Of a stretch of DNA of 64,000 nt, positions 1-15,655 are shown piece by piece. The translations under genes were made by a program, and so were the position numbers. Location: NCBI RefSeq assembly GCF_032362555.1, contig NC_083527.1:1736001-1800000 (forward strand). The letters are read 5' to 3'. Each line of letters begins with the position of its first letter. The first letter of the stretch is position 1. Under the pieces are notes generated by a model. The model was not told the DNA's origin. It did not search any database and saw nothing but the letters and a program-made list of their open reading frames with translations. The DNA comes from Amyelois transitella. Taxonomy: Eukaryota > Arthropoda > Insecta > Lepidoptera > Pyralidae.

Positions 1-3000
1 AGTTGAACGTGGTGGAGTTTCTTCAAGATTGTTGGCTCTGTCTACCACGTAATGGATAAAGACGTAGTATATGTACGTATGAAATGAAAATCAAGGTTAT
101 AATTAAAACAACACCATCGTTGCTATCGCATTTCACACGTCGACCTTATCACGTACAAATTCCTTATCAGACATTCATCTACGCATTCCAACTGCCGATT
201 TTCTCATTGATAAAATATTTTCACTTGTGTATAATAATATGACTAATAAAAAATCTTTATCGATTATAATATATCGATATATTGATTTCGCGTTTTACAC
301 AGGAAAACTTTTCACAGGAAAGTTTGACCAATGATAAATCCCGGGATCTAATTGTCACTCAGACCCACAGGAAGACTTTATGGGGCGTGCGGAAACATAA
401 TGTACCTACCTACATATTTCCATTTACATACCTAACTACCTGAAAATTAAAACTTAACAAATAGCCAATTCGTATCCAATATGTGTTTTACATACATACA
501 GTACACATAACGACTAAAGATAAGGCAGTTCGGAATTCAAAATAAGATTCGTTCCAATTTACAATTTTAAAAAGTTTTAACTCCTATTACGTCTTGGGTA
601 CATCTCCAAGATTCTCTTTTTCCCTGGTTAATTATACGTATATCGTATATGCACGAAGATATTTATAAAAAAAAACACGTTGTTTTAATTTTCATTCAGC
701 AGATAAAGCATTCAATAGTTTTGTTTTTGTAAAAGTCAAAGATGTTTTGAAGCGTCAGTCACTTCCTTGTTCAACTTTCAGCCCAAGATGCAAATTAAAA
801 ATTTAAATGACAATACTGAATAAGGTTTTTTTTTTGTTATGATAATAATGTTGTACTTACATATTCGCCATGGCAGTTTCAACACCTAAATAACTAAAAC
901 ACAGCCAGAGAGACCAAAATTTGCCTAAATGCTAATAAGTCTTTCAAACGCAAATTCAAAGTCCGAAAACGTTAAACTACACTGTAAAAAAAATAAAAAT
1001 AAATCATCTGACCATTGTTCAGAAATTAAATAGCACTGGCAGTCAAAATTTTAAATTTGGAAAGAAATTCAGCGATTTTCGATTTGGCGCGCGAATTTCG
1101 TACTCGCTGTTACGTTCTGGTACAAAATACGTTCAACTCTGCGGAACGCGACGACGCAACTGAAAGTGCTATTTGCTTTGAACCAAACAGCTGATGAACA
1201 TAAACATCATAATATTAATCATAAAGGTATAAAATGCCTCACGTAAACATATTTGTGTGAATTTTAAATTTAAATGTGATTCATTGTTTCCATTTAAATA
1301 CACGTGAACATTATTGAAAAACAAGTGAAGAAGGATCCCGCGAAGTCTTATCGAATGGCGGAAAACATTTTTCAGGAACATAAAAAAATATTTTCCCCTC
1401 CTGCTGCAATTTGTGGAAGTATTTTGAGACAAGATTTTTAGGTATATTTCCTTTATTTTCGATGCCGAAAAAATAAGCAAGGGTCCGATTCTCATGCCAG
1501 AAGTTCACACTTAAAATACGTATTTTTCATATTCAATGTGTGTGAAAGAAAAAATACTTTTTATACTTAACTGTCCTTTAATTGTATGTCGTTTATTTTT
1601 CGGCTCGCTTTTCCATCTTTTGCTATTTTTGGTACTTAATATCTTCAACTTAAGGGGGTTCAGTGCTTGGCAGTTTGTAGCTTTTTGACAAATACTAATA
1701 TAAATTAGATATAATTTAAATTTAATTTATTGAAATGTAAAATAACGTGAAAAAGTGCCTGCGAAGGCCTATTTTCTAAATAAAATATTGATTTTGATTT
1801 TCAAAGCTTCAAGTAGGAAGATTTCAAGCATAAATTTTTTACGCCTATTTTGTTCTGTTTGATTCCCAACACTTTAGAAAAGGACCACTCCACCTCTTTC
1901 CCATGGATGTCGTTAATAACGTCTAAGGAAAAAGGCACATTCATCTAGTGCAAGCTTACATGGCGGTCTGTTAGGGTCCATATTTGAAATTCTTCTTTCA
2001 GCCGATGGACTAGCTACCTGTCGCCATCTGAATCTGAATTCCATCAAGCCGCACGTGACTTTCAGTCTTCCTTAGACCGCTGGATCTGTCTGTCCCATAA
2101 GTGAGAAAGACGTAATTTACATGAATGTATTACCGCAGTTTGTCGCAGCATCGCGTTCCTAAAATTAAAATAAAAGTGTGAAACAATTTCTATTTTCCAC
2201 TCGGCTAATGATTGATGCCAAACAAAATGTGTAATATATTATTATATATATAGTCTAAGCTTACCTGCCTTGAGCAGTACAACGTTTGCCAATTGTTATT
2301 TCAGAATATGCATTTGGAATGAGAGATGATCACATTCTGCATACCATCTTTTGCAATTTCACAAAAGACGCTGTTTAAAATTGTATAGCGCACTGGCCGC
2401 TAAGAAAAAAAAGTAAATTTTTAATAAAAGAAAAATGGTGATTTACGATTGTTAATTTTCACAATGATTTTAAGACGCCATTGGAGTTAGAGATTTTTAT
2501 GTTTTGAAGTTTTATAGATTTTATAGTTTGATTTAAATTTTACCAACACAAAGTATTTTATTTTCATCTCGGCTAATTATCTATACTTACATTACATAAA
2601 TAAAGACTATGTAAAGGCGATTGAAGGGCGGAAAGCAATAGCAAAACAGCATCGGTGTTCAAGCGGGTAAGGAGCCCTAATTTCCTAAAGAACAATTCTA
2701 AATTTGTGTGAGTGATTTCTTGAATTTAGCTGGAAATTATATGTAACTAGTCTATTTCTTTAAGCACTGAAATAAAAAACAACTTTTACATGCAGCTTCG
2801 CTCACGCAAATTTAGCGCCACCTACACGGCTAAATTTAGCGCCGCCTACTAAAGAATACAGTTTTTTTAGTAAATATACATAGTTTTAACCGGGATGAAA
2901 AGTACCCTATGTCATTCTTCAGACTCATTAATATAAATATTATACGCAAAATTGGTATTTAAAAGATAACGGAAAATTGTTAAGTGCGTGAAGACACAAC

Positions 3001-6000
3001 AAACAAATAAACTTACTTTCGCATTTATAATATTGTTTGTTTGTTTGTAAACTCTTTATTGCACATAAAAAGAAATGTAACAAAAATTGAACAGTCATTG
3101 GTTTTAAAGAAGAATATGTACAATGGCGGACTTATCCCAATCGGGATTTCTTCCAGTCAACCAAATAAAAAGGAAATACCTATTAGTTGAGATACATACA
3201 TACATACATATCATCACGTCTATATACCTTACCGTGGTAGACAGAGCCAACAGTCTTGAAAAGACTGAATGGCCACGTTCTGGTCCTATTCTTTTTTGTA
3301 TTGGTGCCGGGAACCACACAGCACCAATTTTATTTACGAATGTGTGTATTTTTCTACAGAAACTCGTACTTACCTATATATGTAGATTGTTCAATTATCT
3401 TTCAGTGCTTCTAGAAATGGACTGTAAACTTATGTGACTCTAAAGTAGAGTTAAATTTAGGTAACTCGGTGACCTAAATTTTAAGGCCATAATATAATTA
3501 ACCTAATTCTCATAGAACTGCCTACCCATAACATATGGCGTATCATATAATTAGTATTTTATTGCCTAATCTAATGATTACTACGATCATTATGTCTGTC
3601 CAGACATCTGTTTAGTGTCATATTGTACGAATGCTTAAACAAATTAAGCACATTTTTTTTTTATTTTGCTAAAATATCGCATATGTCGTGAAGACACTAT
3701 AGAACAAATAAATCCATACGTATATAAAGTAGTAATTGACCGATGTCTTTACTTGAAAGATATTGTTAAAAAAATCGATATTAGGAATCTATATAAGACC
3801 AACAGAAGTCAAAAAAAATATGATTTTTTTTTTATTTCTGTCTATCCGTCTGTCTTTCTGTATGCTTGGACTCGTAATACGCGAAAACTATTGCTCCAAT
3901 TTGAATGCGGTTTTTCAAATGTCCGCTTGGTCCTACTCGCATTTAAAACTGTTTTACATAAAATTTGGTACCCCCTCTAAAGGGTAATCTAAGCGACTCC
4001 CGTCTGATTTATTATAAACTTGGGATTCTTATTTTAGGCGATGAACTACCAACCTGTCACTATTTGAATCTCAATAGCTGAACGTGGCCCATCAATCTTT
4101 CAAGACTACTGGCTCTGTCCACCCCGCGAGGGATATAGACGTGATTATATGATAGAATGATGAATGTAGTATATCATAACTTAGTTCCATATGAAACAAT
4201 AATTATTTCTAAAATGTGAGTCAAGTATGATATTAAATTTATAATATAAATTTCCTTAATATTTCTGGATGTTATAAAATTCAAGGAGACATTTTGCAAC
4301 TGCTAAAATGTGACCCAAATTTTGAAGAATAAATTTAAAGCTGTGTTTATTTCGGCAGTACGATTTTAAAGTTAGGGTTGTACACATAAAAGTTCAATTT
4401 CTAAAAAAAAAATAATTGTTAAATGGGAAAATTTAGACAAGTGGGAGGGTGGGGTGGGGGTGGGGGGAGGGGATGGGAGATCACGTTCAGCTGTATGGCT
4501 TCATGATGGAATTGAGATTCAAATAGTGACAGGTTGCTAGCCCATCGCCTTAAAGAAGAATACATACTCTTCTTCTTTCTCCTGGTTTTAGTTCCTGTTG
4601 CATCCTCACCACTCTGGAAAGGAGCTCGGGGTATGCCTTCGACCATGGACCCTGGATTGGGTATGTCAGGTTCTTACACGAAGCAACTCCCATCTGACTT
4701 CCGCAAGCTTTGCAGGTAAGCTTACCCGTATTGGATCGATCATGGTTACACGTCCAGTTTACTGAATTTGCAGGTTTCCTCACGATGATCTCACCGTAAG
4801 TGCATCGGTTAGTATTCAAACTAATGTAAGTAACTTTAGAAAATAGTCATTGGTACATAGCCGAAACGGGATAGGAAGCGACTACTGACGCTCACAAAAG
4901 AACGCCTTTTTCCCGGAGGGGTAGGCAGTGACGACTACATCTTTCCACTTACCACGATCTTTGCATACTTCTTCCGCTTCATCCACATTCATTAACTCTC
5001 TTCATGCAAGCTCGGCGGTTTCGGGTACTCTTGAGCTAACATTTTGCCAGGACATCTTCAAACCGAGATTAATTAGTCTTTCCAAGAGAAGAAGCTGGCA
5101 CACGTACTCTGTCTTTTCACCACTACCATACCAATATGAAAGATAGCATTAGATGAATATCCTCAATTACCTCTTACGACATCCATGGAAAAAAGTGATC
5201 CTATTCCAATATGCCAGGATCCACATGGCATACATTCATTTATTTAAACTTGATTCCACTTTAAAATTTACAACAGCCTTCTGACAGCCAACTTTGGATC
5301 AATACTAAGATGGATGTTTTATTTTAGCGCAAGGCGTACCCCTGATTTTAACAACCAGCGGCTACAAAATTAGGGCACCAAAATAATCTGATTCACGATT
5401 TGAGGAAAACATAAGGGAAAATAACATTTAACTTGAACAGAAGGTTATTATTAACAACTGATTTAATGGCAATATCCAAATATTCTTCATCGCGTCATTC
5501 ATTGTGGCAATTTGTATAGTCTTACAGTATTACAGACTCTGTTTAGTAGTACAGCTGTAATTTGGTTATAGCTGCAGCGTGATGTTATATAGCCTAAAGC
5601 CTTCCTCGATAAATGGTCTATTTAACGCAAAAAGATTTTTTCAATTCGTACCAGTACTTGCTGAGATTAGCGCGTTCAAACAAACAAACAAACAAACTCT
5701 TCAGCTAGATTTACGAACGAAATGATATAAAACAATCAAAGGTAATCAACAGCCCCATGCGTTTCCACAGACAGTAGGAAACTCTTACGACCTTGCGATC
5801 CTTCCTTTGTGGTGATCGTAAACATACGGACTATAAACTTCTTTATTCGGATTCCTTCGGCGAATCGCAATAAATCGACGCCATTTGATGATGATGATGA
5901 TGCTGATGTTATAAGGAATGTGAGACATGAATAAAGAATAAGGTCATGAAAAATGTAATATTAAAATCTCGACCCGAGAAGACATGTTTAGGAAAATTTG

Positions 6001-6886
6001 GTAAGTGGATGTAGCAATGATTGTGAAGAATTAAAAGAACTATGCCGTGTGGTTCTTGGGTGCAATGCAAAAAAAGAATAGGACTAAGGGATGGGCTTAT
6101 TAACTTAGGAATTTTAGGCGATGGGATAGCTACTTGAATCTAAATTCTATCATTAAGCCAAACAGCTGAATGTGGCCTATAAGTCTTTTCAAGACTGTTA
6201 GGATATAGACGTGATTATATGTATGTATGTACAAAGATCTATAAGCAATCGTTCTGGGACAGAGGCATGTGAGTGATTTGATGTAGGTATACTTAGGTAC
6301 CTACCACAGATACTTATGTATGTGTCGTGTGGTTCCCGACACTTAAACACAGAACCACTCCATCTACTTCCCATGGATATTATAATAAGCGACTAAGGAA
6401 AGGCGTCGGCACTAATTTGAAAGTGCAAGAAAGTCAAAAAAATAAATAAATCATATTTTTTATGAACTTAATCAAACCTGACCAAGCGGAGCATTGAACC
6501 GAATTTGAATGCAAAGTAGGTATAAATTCGCCTAATTGATTTATGTGGTCCGCCCAAACTCAAGTGATTTTTCAATAAACGCGATGACATATCTAGTAAT
6601 TACATGTCATTTACACAGTGCAACATTGGATTTCGAAACAGTACATTACTGTTGTTTCATTTTTATTTTTTCATTTTTTTTAATTTTTAGTCATCATATA
6701 GCCAACAGCCGAACGTGGCCTAATCAGTCCTTTTGAAACTGTTTACTCTGTCTACGCTTGCGGGGTAGACATAGATATGTATGTATGTAAAAAATATATG
6801 ATGATGTTGATAAGGAATGTGAGACATGAATAAATAATAGTCATGAAAAATGTTATATTAAATATTCGACCTTAGAAGACATGACA

Positions 6887-7110
6887 TGACTCCATCTCGT
6901 TCCCATGGATGTCGTAAAAGGCGACTAAGGGATAGACTTACAAACTTGGGATCCTTTTTTAGGCGATGGGCTAGCAACCTGTTACTATTTGAATCTCAAT
7001 TCTATCATTAAGCCAAATAGCTGAACGTGGCCATTCAGTCTTTTCAAGAATGATGGCTCTGTCTACCCCGCAAGGGATATAGACGGAACCATATATATGT
7101 ACTTATCTCT
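6887..7110 (+). repeat. SINE-like family A copy
   Basis: It contains the family body from the TCCCATGGATGTCGTAAAAG block through GGCGATGGGCTAGCAACCTG to CCCCGCAAGGGATATAGACG. The head is missing. Confidence 0.8.
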
Positions 7111-7829
7111 TATTTATCTGTATTTATCTCTTGCCCACATAAAAATTGCTTTCACTTTCTTTTTGTATTCGTAATATAATCGTAAACGAATTCTAAAATT
7201 TTATTTATAACTTAATTCTACAATGACTGGCGCCGCCTGAATATTTAGTACTCATTTAATGAACGTAGCAGTCTATAAAAACATCTTTTATTTTCAAACC
7301 GACATTACAATAACGATCTCTTTACGAAGACACTAAAAGAACAGTAAAATTTTATTTATAACAACAATAAAATTTGCCAAAGTAAAAATCCCTGGACTTA
7401 AAACGTCTCGAGAGAAATTGCATTGTAAAAAAAATAAAAGTATGGTTTGTCGGTTGACTGGAAGAGATCACTTCATGGGATAAGTCCGCCATTGCAAGTG
7501 ATTTATTTTTTTTTGTAACTGTGTAAATTTCTATGCAATAAAGATATTACAAACAAACAAAAGTAAGAAATATTTATTGTATGAACTCGTAAGTAGGTAT
7601 ATCCAATAATAGTTATGTGGCGATATCTATACGCCACAAATCACAAAAATAAAATCACGCGACTCTACTCGTATCAGTCAGAAACAGCGAAAAACCTTAA
7701 TCGCGCAAGCAAAGATTTCACGGATTGGAGCATATATACAACCTCTGACACAACATCGTCGAAGCCGCGGTTCCCCAGGCATAACTCCTAGCCTGGCGGA
7801 AGATCTTCCCTTTGGCGGCGGTTTTGAGT

Positions 7830-8012
7830 TATTTGTTATGACATACTAACTTAACGATACTATATTTTATAATAAATACTAATATAGATAAACATCCAAG
7901 ATCCAGGACAATCAGAAAAAGTTCATTTCTCATCATCACCTGGCCGGAATTCGAACCCGGGACCACTGTGACACAGACAAGCGTACTACCGCTGTGCCAC
8001 AGAGGCCGTCTA
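7830..8012 (-). mobile_element. tRNA-derived SINE copy
   Basis: Minus-strand copy. The head GACGGCCTCTGTGGCACAGC has one change in the A box, and the B box GGGTTCGAATTCC has one change. It is 3' truncated relative to the 41057 copy. Confidence 0.75.
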
Positions 8013-9804
8013 ATAAGTACTTATATAAGTATAACTAAACGCCGCCCGCGACTTCGTTTGCATGGAAACCCTATCAATCCCGAGGGGCTTCTGGGATAAA
8101 AGAAGCCTATATATTATTCTGGGTCTTCAGCTACCTACACACCGAATTTCATCGCAATGGTAGTTTTTGCGTGAAAGAGTAACAAACATCCATACTGACA
8201 TACAAACTTTCGCATTTATAATATTAGTATGATATACTCATAACTTTATACCATGGTTAGAAACAGCCATGGAATGCATCAAGAAAGCAAATGGCTGACG
8301 TCAGCATTTAAGACGTTTAGCCGTGCTAATATCCAAATGATTCCACTGCACAAGAATTCGTTACCCGATCATGCACGTAAACACTTCAAAATCTTTATAT
8401 AGCCGTGATTAATTGATCAGAAATTGCAACCCGATTGTTTTTGAGATCGGCTTCATTTAGGCTGCATTTCGAGAGAACGTCGAGACTTATAAATAACCAG
8501 ATTGGTTAATTTGTCATAATAAAATGAATCATTTGTTAATGTATTTTTATTCAAACCCATTCAGTTTCATCGTCCAAGTAAATATGCTGTGAAAAATTCA
8601 TCCCGTAATCTTTACTAATATTATAAAGCTAAAGAGTTTGTTTGAACGCGCTAATCTCAGCGATTACTGGTTCGAATTGAAAAATTCTTTTTGCATTGAA
8701 TAGACCATTTATCGAGGAAGGCTTTACGCTTCATAACATCACACTGCAACTATAAGGAGCAAAGTGGAAAATGTGAAAAAAAAACCGCGAAAAATTATTT
8801 ATCCGTGAGGGCTTCAATGATGCCCAAAATAACTATTCCTCGAGGACGAAGTCGTGGGCACAGCTAGTTATGTAGATATGCCATTGAGTTCCGCCACATT
8901 TTCTACACATGCACTTTGAAGTCGGCAGTAGATATATGTAATTAGATTTAAGTTATCTGACTTCAATAAGTGATGCCTTGTAACCAAATTGATCTAATTC
9001 AAAATTTAAAATCTATTCTATTCATGGTACCTAACTCCACTGAAAAGGTAGCAAAGATCAGATGGGAGTCGCTTCGTGTATAAACCTGACTCACCTAATC
9101 CAGGGTCATAGTCGTAAACTTGCATCCAGGGCTCCTCTCCAGAAAGGTTTTAAGGAAAGAAATTAACGCGAGAAGGAACGAGATAGTATCTTCGAGTTTG
9201 TACCTCTTAACACAAATCAAGAACTTACTTCGACATACATAAACAAACAAACGAACTCTTCAGCTTTATAATATTAGTATAGATTGAGAAGAGTAGGTAC
9301 AAAGTGTAATTTTTCCGAGAAATATTGTTTGTTTCCCTTTTCTAAATATAACTGTTACCTATTGAATTCCAATTCGAGGTGGGTAAGTTAATTTTGGCAC
9401 GCCGACTACTGAGGCACACTTGCGATTTTTTGCGCATAACATAGGTACATAGATAAAGACTGAAACGCTACGATCAGCTGTATAGAATTGAAATCAATAG
9501 TGACAGGTTGCTAGCCCATCACCTAAAAGAAGAATTTTTAGTATATTAGCCTATCCCTTTGTCGCCTTTTACGAAATTCAAGGCAAAAAGATGGAGTGGT
9601 CTTATACTAAAGTGCCAAGAACCACACGACACAAAACAAGTTGGTAAAAACAAAGATACTGTGCCGACCTCACGTAAAGAGTGGGAAGAGATAACAACGA
9701 AGTATTTATATTTTTGAAATTGAGTGTCATTTTTGTAATATCTCTCTCATCATCCTCTCTGGAGACGAGCCCGTTCTCCGCGTGAGACCTTTTCATTCAA
9801 TTAA

Positions 9805-10065
9805 TACATACATACATATATATAATCACGTCTATATCCCTTGCGGGCTAGACAGAGCCAACAGTCTTGTAGAGACTGATAGGCCACGTTCAGCTATTAA
9901 GGCTTTAAGATAGAATTGAGATTCTAATAGAGACAGTTTGCTAGTCCATCGCCTAAAAAAGAATCCCAAGTATGTTCTATCCCTTAGTCGCCTTTACGAC
10001 ATCCATGGGAAAGAGATGGAGTGGTCCTATTCTTTTTTGTATTGGTGCCGGGAACCACACGGCAC
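9805..10065 (-). repeat. SINE-like family A copy
   Basis: This is the reverse complement of the family, ending in GTGCCGGGAACCACACGGCAC. A second, internally deleted copy of the same orientation lies at 10255-10350, and two short pieces face each other at 10670-10860. Confidence 0.8.
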
Positions 10066-11280
10066 AATTTCAATACTTTCAGTTAATACTTTTCCACTCG
10101 TCTACAATGCCCATGGTACGCATGAATGGAGTGCGGAATGAATGATTATTTTGGTCGACTACGTGCATTCAATTGTTGGGAAACCCAACTATTTCTGGTA
10201 TTCAATTGAATGAGTGGTAAATTGTTTCAATGCTTTTGATAATAAGAAAAATATAGATATATCCCTTAGTCGCCTTTTACGACATCTATGGGAAAGAGAT
10301 GGAGTGGTCCTTTTCTTTTTTATATTGGTCCCGGGAACCACACGGTACAAAAAAAATCAAAATACCAAAATGCTCTTACCACCTAAACCACCACGTACGT
10401 ATTTCGCAACGATTTTCAGCTTTACAACCGCACATACAAATGACCCAATAAATCTGCATCAAACGTGTTAACCTCATTTCAATCAATTCAGTTCACGATT
10501 GCATTCGGCTCGTGGTATTTGAGTCTGGGTTTTATCAAACGGCTCTTTGAAGAGAACTGAGAAAGTGTTGAACTCGTGGTAAAAGTGGTGAGAGTTGAAA
10601 GTAGGGATGAACAACCGAATGTCCACGAATATACTCGAGTGAAAACGCTCTGATAGAGAATATTCTTTCGTTCATTAATATAATCACGTCTATAGCCCTT
10701 GCGGGGCAGACAGAGTTAGCAATCTTGAAAGACTGATAGGCCACGTTCAGCGATTCTTCTTTTAGGCGATGGGCTAGTAACCCGTCACTATTTGAATCTC
10801 AATTCTACTATTAAGCCAAACAGTTGAACGTAGTCTTTCAGTCTTAACAAGACAAAATTGATTAAAAATACATATATCTATGTAGTTATTACTTTATACA
10901 TACCAAGGTACTTTTAGACTGAGTTTCTTTTAATATTTCTTACTATTTAAATTGCACTTAAATTTGTGCCGGGGGTATTAATAAATTTTTTACCGACTTA
11001 AAAAGGGGGAGGTTCTTAATTACATATTGCTCCCCGGACTTATTATAATACATCCTTTATAAAGACGTTAGCTTTAACATAAAGGATAGTAATCAAAAGG
11101 GCATGGATCAAGTCAAAAGACAGTTAGTTAAACCTCCAAAGAACAGTTAGAGCCCTAGGGTGCCGTAAACACACGAGAGTATATTACGACCGTGTCATGT
11201 TATTATTCTTCTTTGTCCTGGCTTTAGTCCCGGTTGCATCCTCAACACTCTTGAGAGAAGCCCGGGGTATTTGACCATAA

Positions 11281-11540
11281 TAAATAAATACATATAAATA
11301 TATACGTATACGAGACAAATTACACAGATTGAGTTTGCCTCGAAGTAAGTTCGAGACTTGTGTTACAAGATGCTAACTCAACGATACTATATTTTTTTAA
11401 TAAATACTTATATAGATAAACATCCAAGACCCAAGCCAATCAGAAAAAGTTCTTTTCTCATCATGCCCTGACCGGGATTCGAACCCGGGACCTCAGGTGT
11501 CACAGACAAGCGTACTACCGCTGCGCCACAGAGGCCGTCG
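11281..11540 (-). mobile_element. tRNA-derived SINE nested in a family C repeat
   Basis: Minus-strand copy with intact A and B boxes (GGCGCAGCGG and GGTTCGAATCC). It interrupts a family C element. GACCAT occurs on both sides (about 11273-11278 and 11549-11554), which looks like a target-site duplication. Confidence 0.8.
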
Positions 11541-14500
11541 GATCGATCCGACCATGGATCCTGATTTGGGTGAGTCAGGTTCGTACACGAAGCAACTCCC
11601 ATCTGACATCCGCAACCTTTTCAGGTAAACCTAACCCGTATTGGATCGATCATGGTTACAAACATCAATTTGCCTGAATGTGCAGGTTTCAAGATTTTAC
11701 CTCATCGTAAGAGCATCGATTCGTATTCAAACTATTCTACATAATAGTATGTAAAAGGGATTCGAACCTGTTAACTTATGTACCTACATAACTTTGAAAA
11801 TAATCATTGGCCGAGGTGGGATTTGAACCTATGCCTTTCTTCGAATAACGCATTTTAACCGGGAACCTAACTGATTCGACCACCGACGCTCCTGTGATTT
11901 TCGTCACATGAAAAAGAAAACTTATACGTTTATAAAGTAACTTGCTTTTGTATATATTTTTATTAACCTGCTAGAAAAACAATAATTTCGTGCCAGTAAT
12001 CCACACCTTAAATGTCCAACCATTAAAATGTCGAAGACGGCCTGTCCATTATGCCGGATCGATTTTGATGAAATTTTCTGTGATACATACATACATTAAA
12101 TCACGCCTCTTTCCCGGAGGGGTAGGCAGAGACTACCTCTTTCCACTTACCACGATCTCTGCATACTTCCTTCGCTTCATCCACATTCATAACTCTCTTC
12201 ATGCAAGCTCGCCGGTTTCGGGTACTTGTGACCTGACCCATTTTCTGTGATCAAAGTTAATCATCCAAATTTTTTTTTTTTGAAAAACCCACGGAAGACA
12301 TGCTGCGGGGCTGGTAAAATATCACTAAAAAACAACATCTTCATTGACGTAATATTCATCCGTATGTTTACTGTTTTGTCAGACTGGCCTTTCGAACTTG
12401 AATCACAGTTTTACTTAAAGGTCGTGTGATTTACGCTAAAGTCAGAACGTCTAGAAAGTTTTCATCTAGACACATTCTAAAGAACACAGATTCGAATCCT
12501 ACATACGAATTTCTTTTCTGAGATACGTTCATTAGTTTTATTACCAACCAAAGCTATTACGGCGTGGGATAATGGGTTAAGTTCACAAATCATTAGATAA
12601 TCTTATATGGGTTAGGTTCCCTGGCAATTTTGAAGACGGACAGTATGCTTCTTTAAAGCTTTAGTCCCGGTTGCATCCTCACCACTCTGGAGGGGAGTCC
12701 GGGGTATTGACCATAAAACCTAAATTGGGTCAGGTTTTTATACGAAGCGACTCACATCTGACCTCCGCGACCTTTGCAGGTAAACATAACCCGTATTGGA
12801 TCCATGATTAACCATACAGTTGTGAATGTGCAGGTTTCCTCACGTTTTCCCTCACCGCAAGAGCATCGGTTAGTGTTTAAACTAATGAACAGTCTTTTCA
12901 AGTCTGTTAGCTCTGCTTACCACGCAAGCGATGTAAACGTGATTATATTAATGTGTGTACCTTGGAACAAGTCGCTGACGAATCGGTCACCTTAACCACT
13001 CGACCACTATGACGATATCCTTTGGATATCAACCCACATTACGATTGTGATGTCAGCCACCAAACCTCGGGGTCACCTTGACTCAGTTATGAATAATACT
13101 TAATGTTAAGATGCAACTGCATACATAATGAGTACATGATTCATACAGGGAAGGATTTAGGCAGGGCCCTAAATAATTAAATAATAATAAATAAATATAT
13201 ACGGGACAAATTACACTGATTGAGTTAGCCTCGAAATGAGTTCGAGACTTGTGTTACGAGATACTAACTCAACGATACTATATTTTATTATAAATACTTA
13301 TATAGATAAACATCCAAGACCCATGTCAATCAGAAAAAGTAAATTGACTGGAAGAGATTGCTTTAGCGATAAGTCCGCCTTTGTACCTTATTACCTGTGT
13401 TTTTTTTCTGTTTTTCTTTTTCTTATGGTGCAATAAAGAGTCTATCTATCTATATTTCTGGACTCCATCCCTGTAGATTAGGGACGACTGGGACTTTCAC
13501 AATAAAAAAGGCGTTACAGAAAGAAGATAATCAATAGGGTGCCATCCGAAGTATGTAATTCTATAAATGCGAAAGTAAGTTTGTTTGTTTGCTCTCTCCT
13601 CATGCGTTATTTTCTCAACCAATCTTCTTCGATCTTCAATTCAATATTCGAAATTTAGCCTGTATATAATTAAGAGTCTGGATAAGGATATATGGTGTAT
13701 TTCATAACGGTAAAATATACATTTTAGATTCTCGGACTATTTGCGAAAATCCTGTATTATTTTGTAGGTGACGCTAAATAATAAGTATATGATTCATACA
13801 GGGACGGATTTGAGAGGGGTAAGACGAGCCTTATCAAAATTAGTGAAGATTGCGGCGCTATTAGTCAAAAACAGCGAATAGCCTAAATCGCGCAAGTAAA
13901 GATTTTACTGATTAGAGCATTAATACAACCTTAGACACAACATCGTTGGAGCCGCGGTTACACAGGCATGACACCTAGCCTGGCGGTTGATCTTCCCTTT
14001 GGTGACAATGTAAAAAAATTACTAAGTTTTAGTTTGACTCTAAGGCGCTAAATACGGCCCTGTCGTTTGTTGAGGAAGGTCATGTGTCATCGAAGTTTAT
14101 GTTATGCGCTTTATTGGTATGACACTACTTGACTTGAGTATCTAATACAATGTCATGACGAAGGACCAACTTGTGGTGTAGTTGTCTTGTTAAAGGTGAA
14201 CGCAGATTCGGCCGCGCTTCTATCCAAATGACTGGCAATGGTAAGCTATCCATCTCGAGAGGGCAAGTGGTGGAAGGCAAGGGTGCACCGAACGGTTTAA
14301 GTGGGTGGTCTGGCAACTAGAAGCCAGGAGTCACATATTTTCCTTAAAAAAAGATCCCGTAAAAAATAAAAATGTATATACGAGTAGATAACCTACCGCC
14401 GCGCCGTCGTAACTTTCAAAACGCAATATATACTGTAGGTACATAGTGTAAATTAATCTCGATGCAATCATCACACTTATTGATGTCGTGAAAAATAAAA

Positions 14501-15655
14501 ATTTTCCTCTTTCTTCTTTTATTTATTTTGCCCAAAAAAGTACTCTGTACTGATAAGTATACTCGTATTAAAATTATTATTAACTAGAGGCCGCCCGCGA
14601 CTTCGTCCGCATGGAAACCCTATCAATCCCGCGGGAACTCTGGAATAAAAAGTAGCCTATGTGTTATTCTGGGTCTTCAGCTACCTACATACCAAATTTC
14701 ATGGTAATCGGTTCAGTAGTTTTTGCGTGAAAGAGTAACAAACATCCATACAAACTTTCGCCTTTATAATAGTAGTAGGATGAATGTAGATGAAGCAAAG
14801 AGTACAGGAATCGATGCAAGTTTAAAGTTATAATTAAAGTCTCTGCCTATCTCTCGAAAAAAAAATACTGTGGTGGTACTTGGATTGAATTATCGTTACC
14901 AGTAAAGCCATCGTAAATTAATTTCTTTTCTTTGCAACTGACTGTGCTTTGCAATTGCCTACAGACATTATTAAAGTAAAGTAATTGTAAGATAACAGTA
15001 ATTGACGCGTTGCTAAAAATCACAGAACACTATGAAAATTATAATGAAGATAATGAATCTAACAACGCCACATTATTATAAACTTGCGAGTAGATATTTC
15101 ATCAACTAGAAACAATTTAAAGTTAGGTTCAAATATAATCATGTTGTATGTTTCATTGCTTAAATTAAAATGATCATGTCATTGTCCGGAGCTGTACCCA
15201 GGCCGAGACATCCTTACACTTTTTCAATGTCCACATTCGTCAATATTTCTAACTTTCATTGTCAGTTTTCTCAGTTTTCCATACGTGCTTGTCTTCATAC
15301 GTTCTTGCTAGAACAATAAAACACAATATCGGAATATCTAAAACGTTTTTGTTCACGGTTGTTACCATTCAATTTACATCACTAGATTTTGATGTGACAT
15401 TGACAGCAACGCAGCAGCCACTGACTTTGACAGTCCGCTCGGGTTGTGATCCCGGCCGATTCACAAGTTTGTGGATTGTGATCTTTCCTCTTGGTTTATT
15501 GGTTGAAATTTTGTAGCATGATCTAACTGTCGCGATAAAAACATTCTTATTATTTGCAAATAAAATGAATTGTCACACATAATAATGTTTTAGCTACGCT
15601 TTTATAGTGTTACTTATCTATTAATTTATATTGGTTAAGTGAAATTCTTTTTACA

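Larger units (their letters stand above)
1..15600. other. Repeat-rich gene-free region
   Basis: I find no exon here that matches a family I know, on either strand. The open frames are short, start in repeats and lack coding character. The stretch is a mosaic of dispersed families also found elsewhere in the window: SINE-like family A (for example 4005-4160, 6887-7110, 9805-10065, 10670-10860), family B (4895-5060, 12105-12240), family C (4545-4880, 11215-11760, 12655-12880), tRNA-derived SINEs (7830-8012, 11281-11540, 13186-13345), Helitron-like pieces (5570-5715, 8612-8868) and a family at 7618-7830 and 13850-14010. About 1070-1190 is richer in CpG and contains TTTGGCGC. It could be a promoter of a gene beyond the left edge, but nothing proves it. 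Confidence 0.6.

Noticed and set aside
14125-14330. GC-richer segment that could be a reverse-transcriptase or gene exon
   Set aside because: Translations on both strands give no motif I can name, and stops interrupt the plausible frame.
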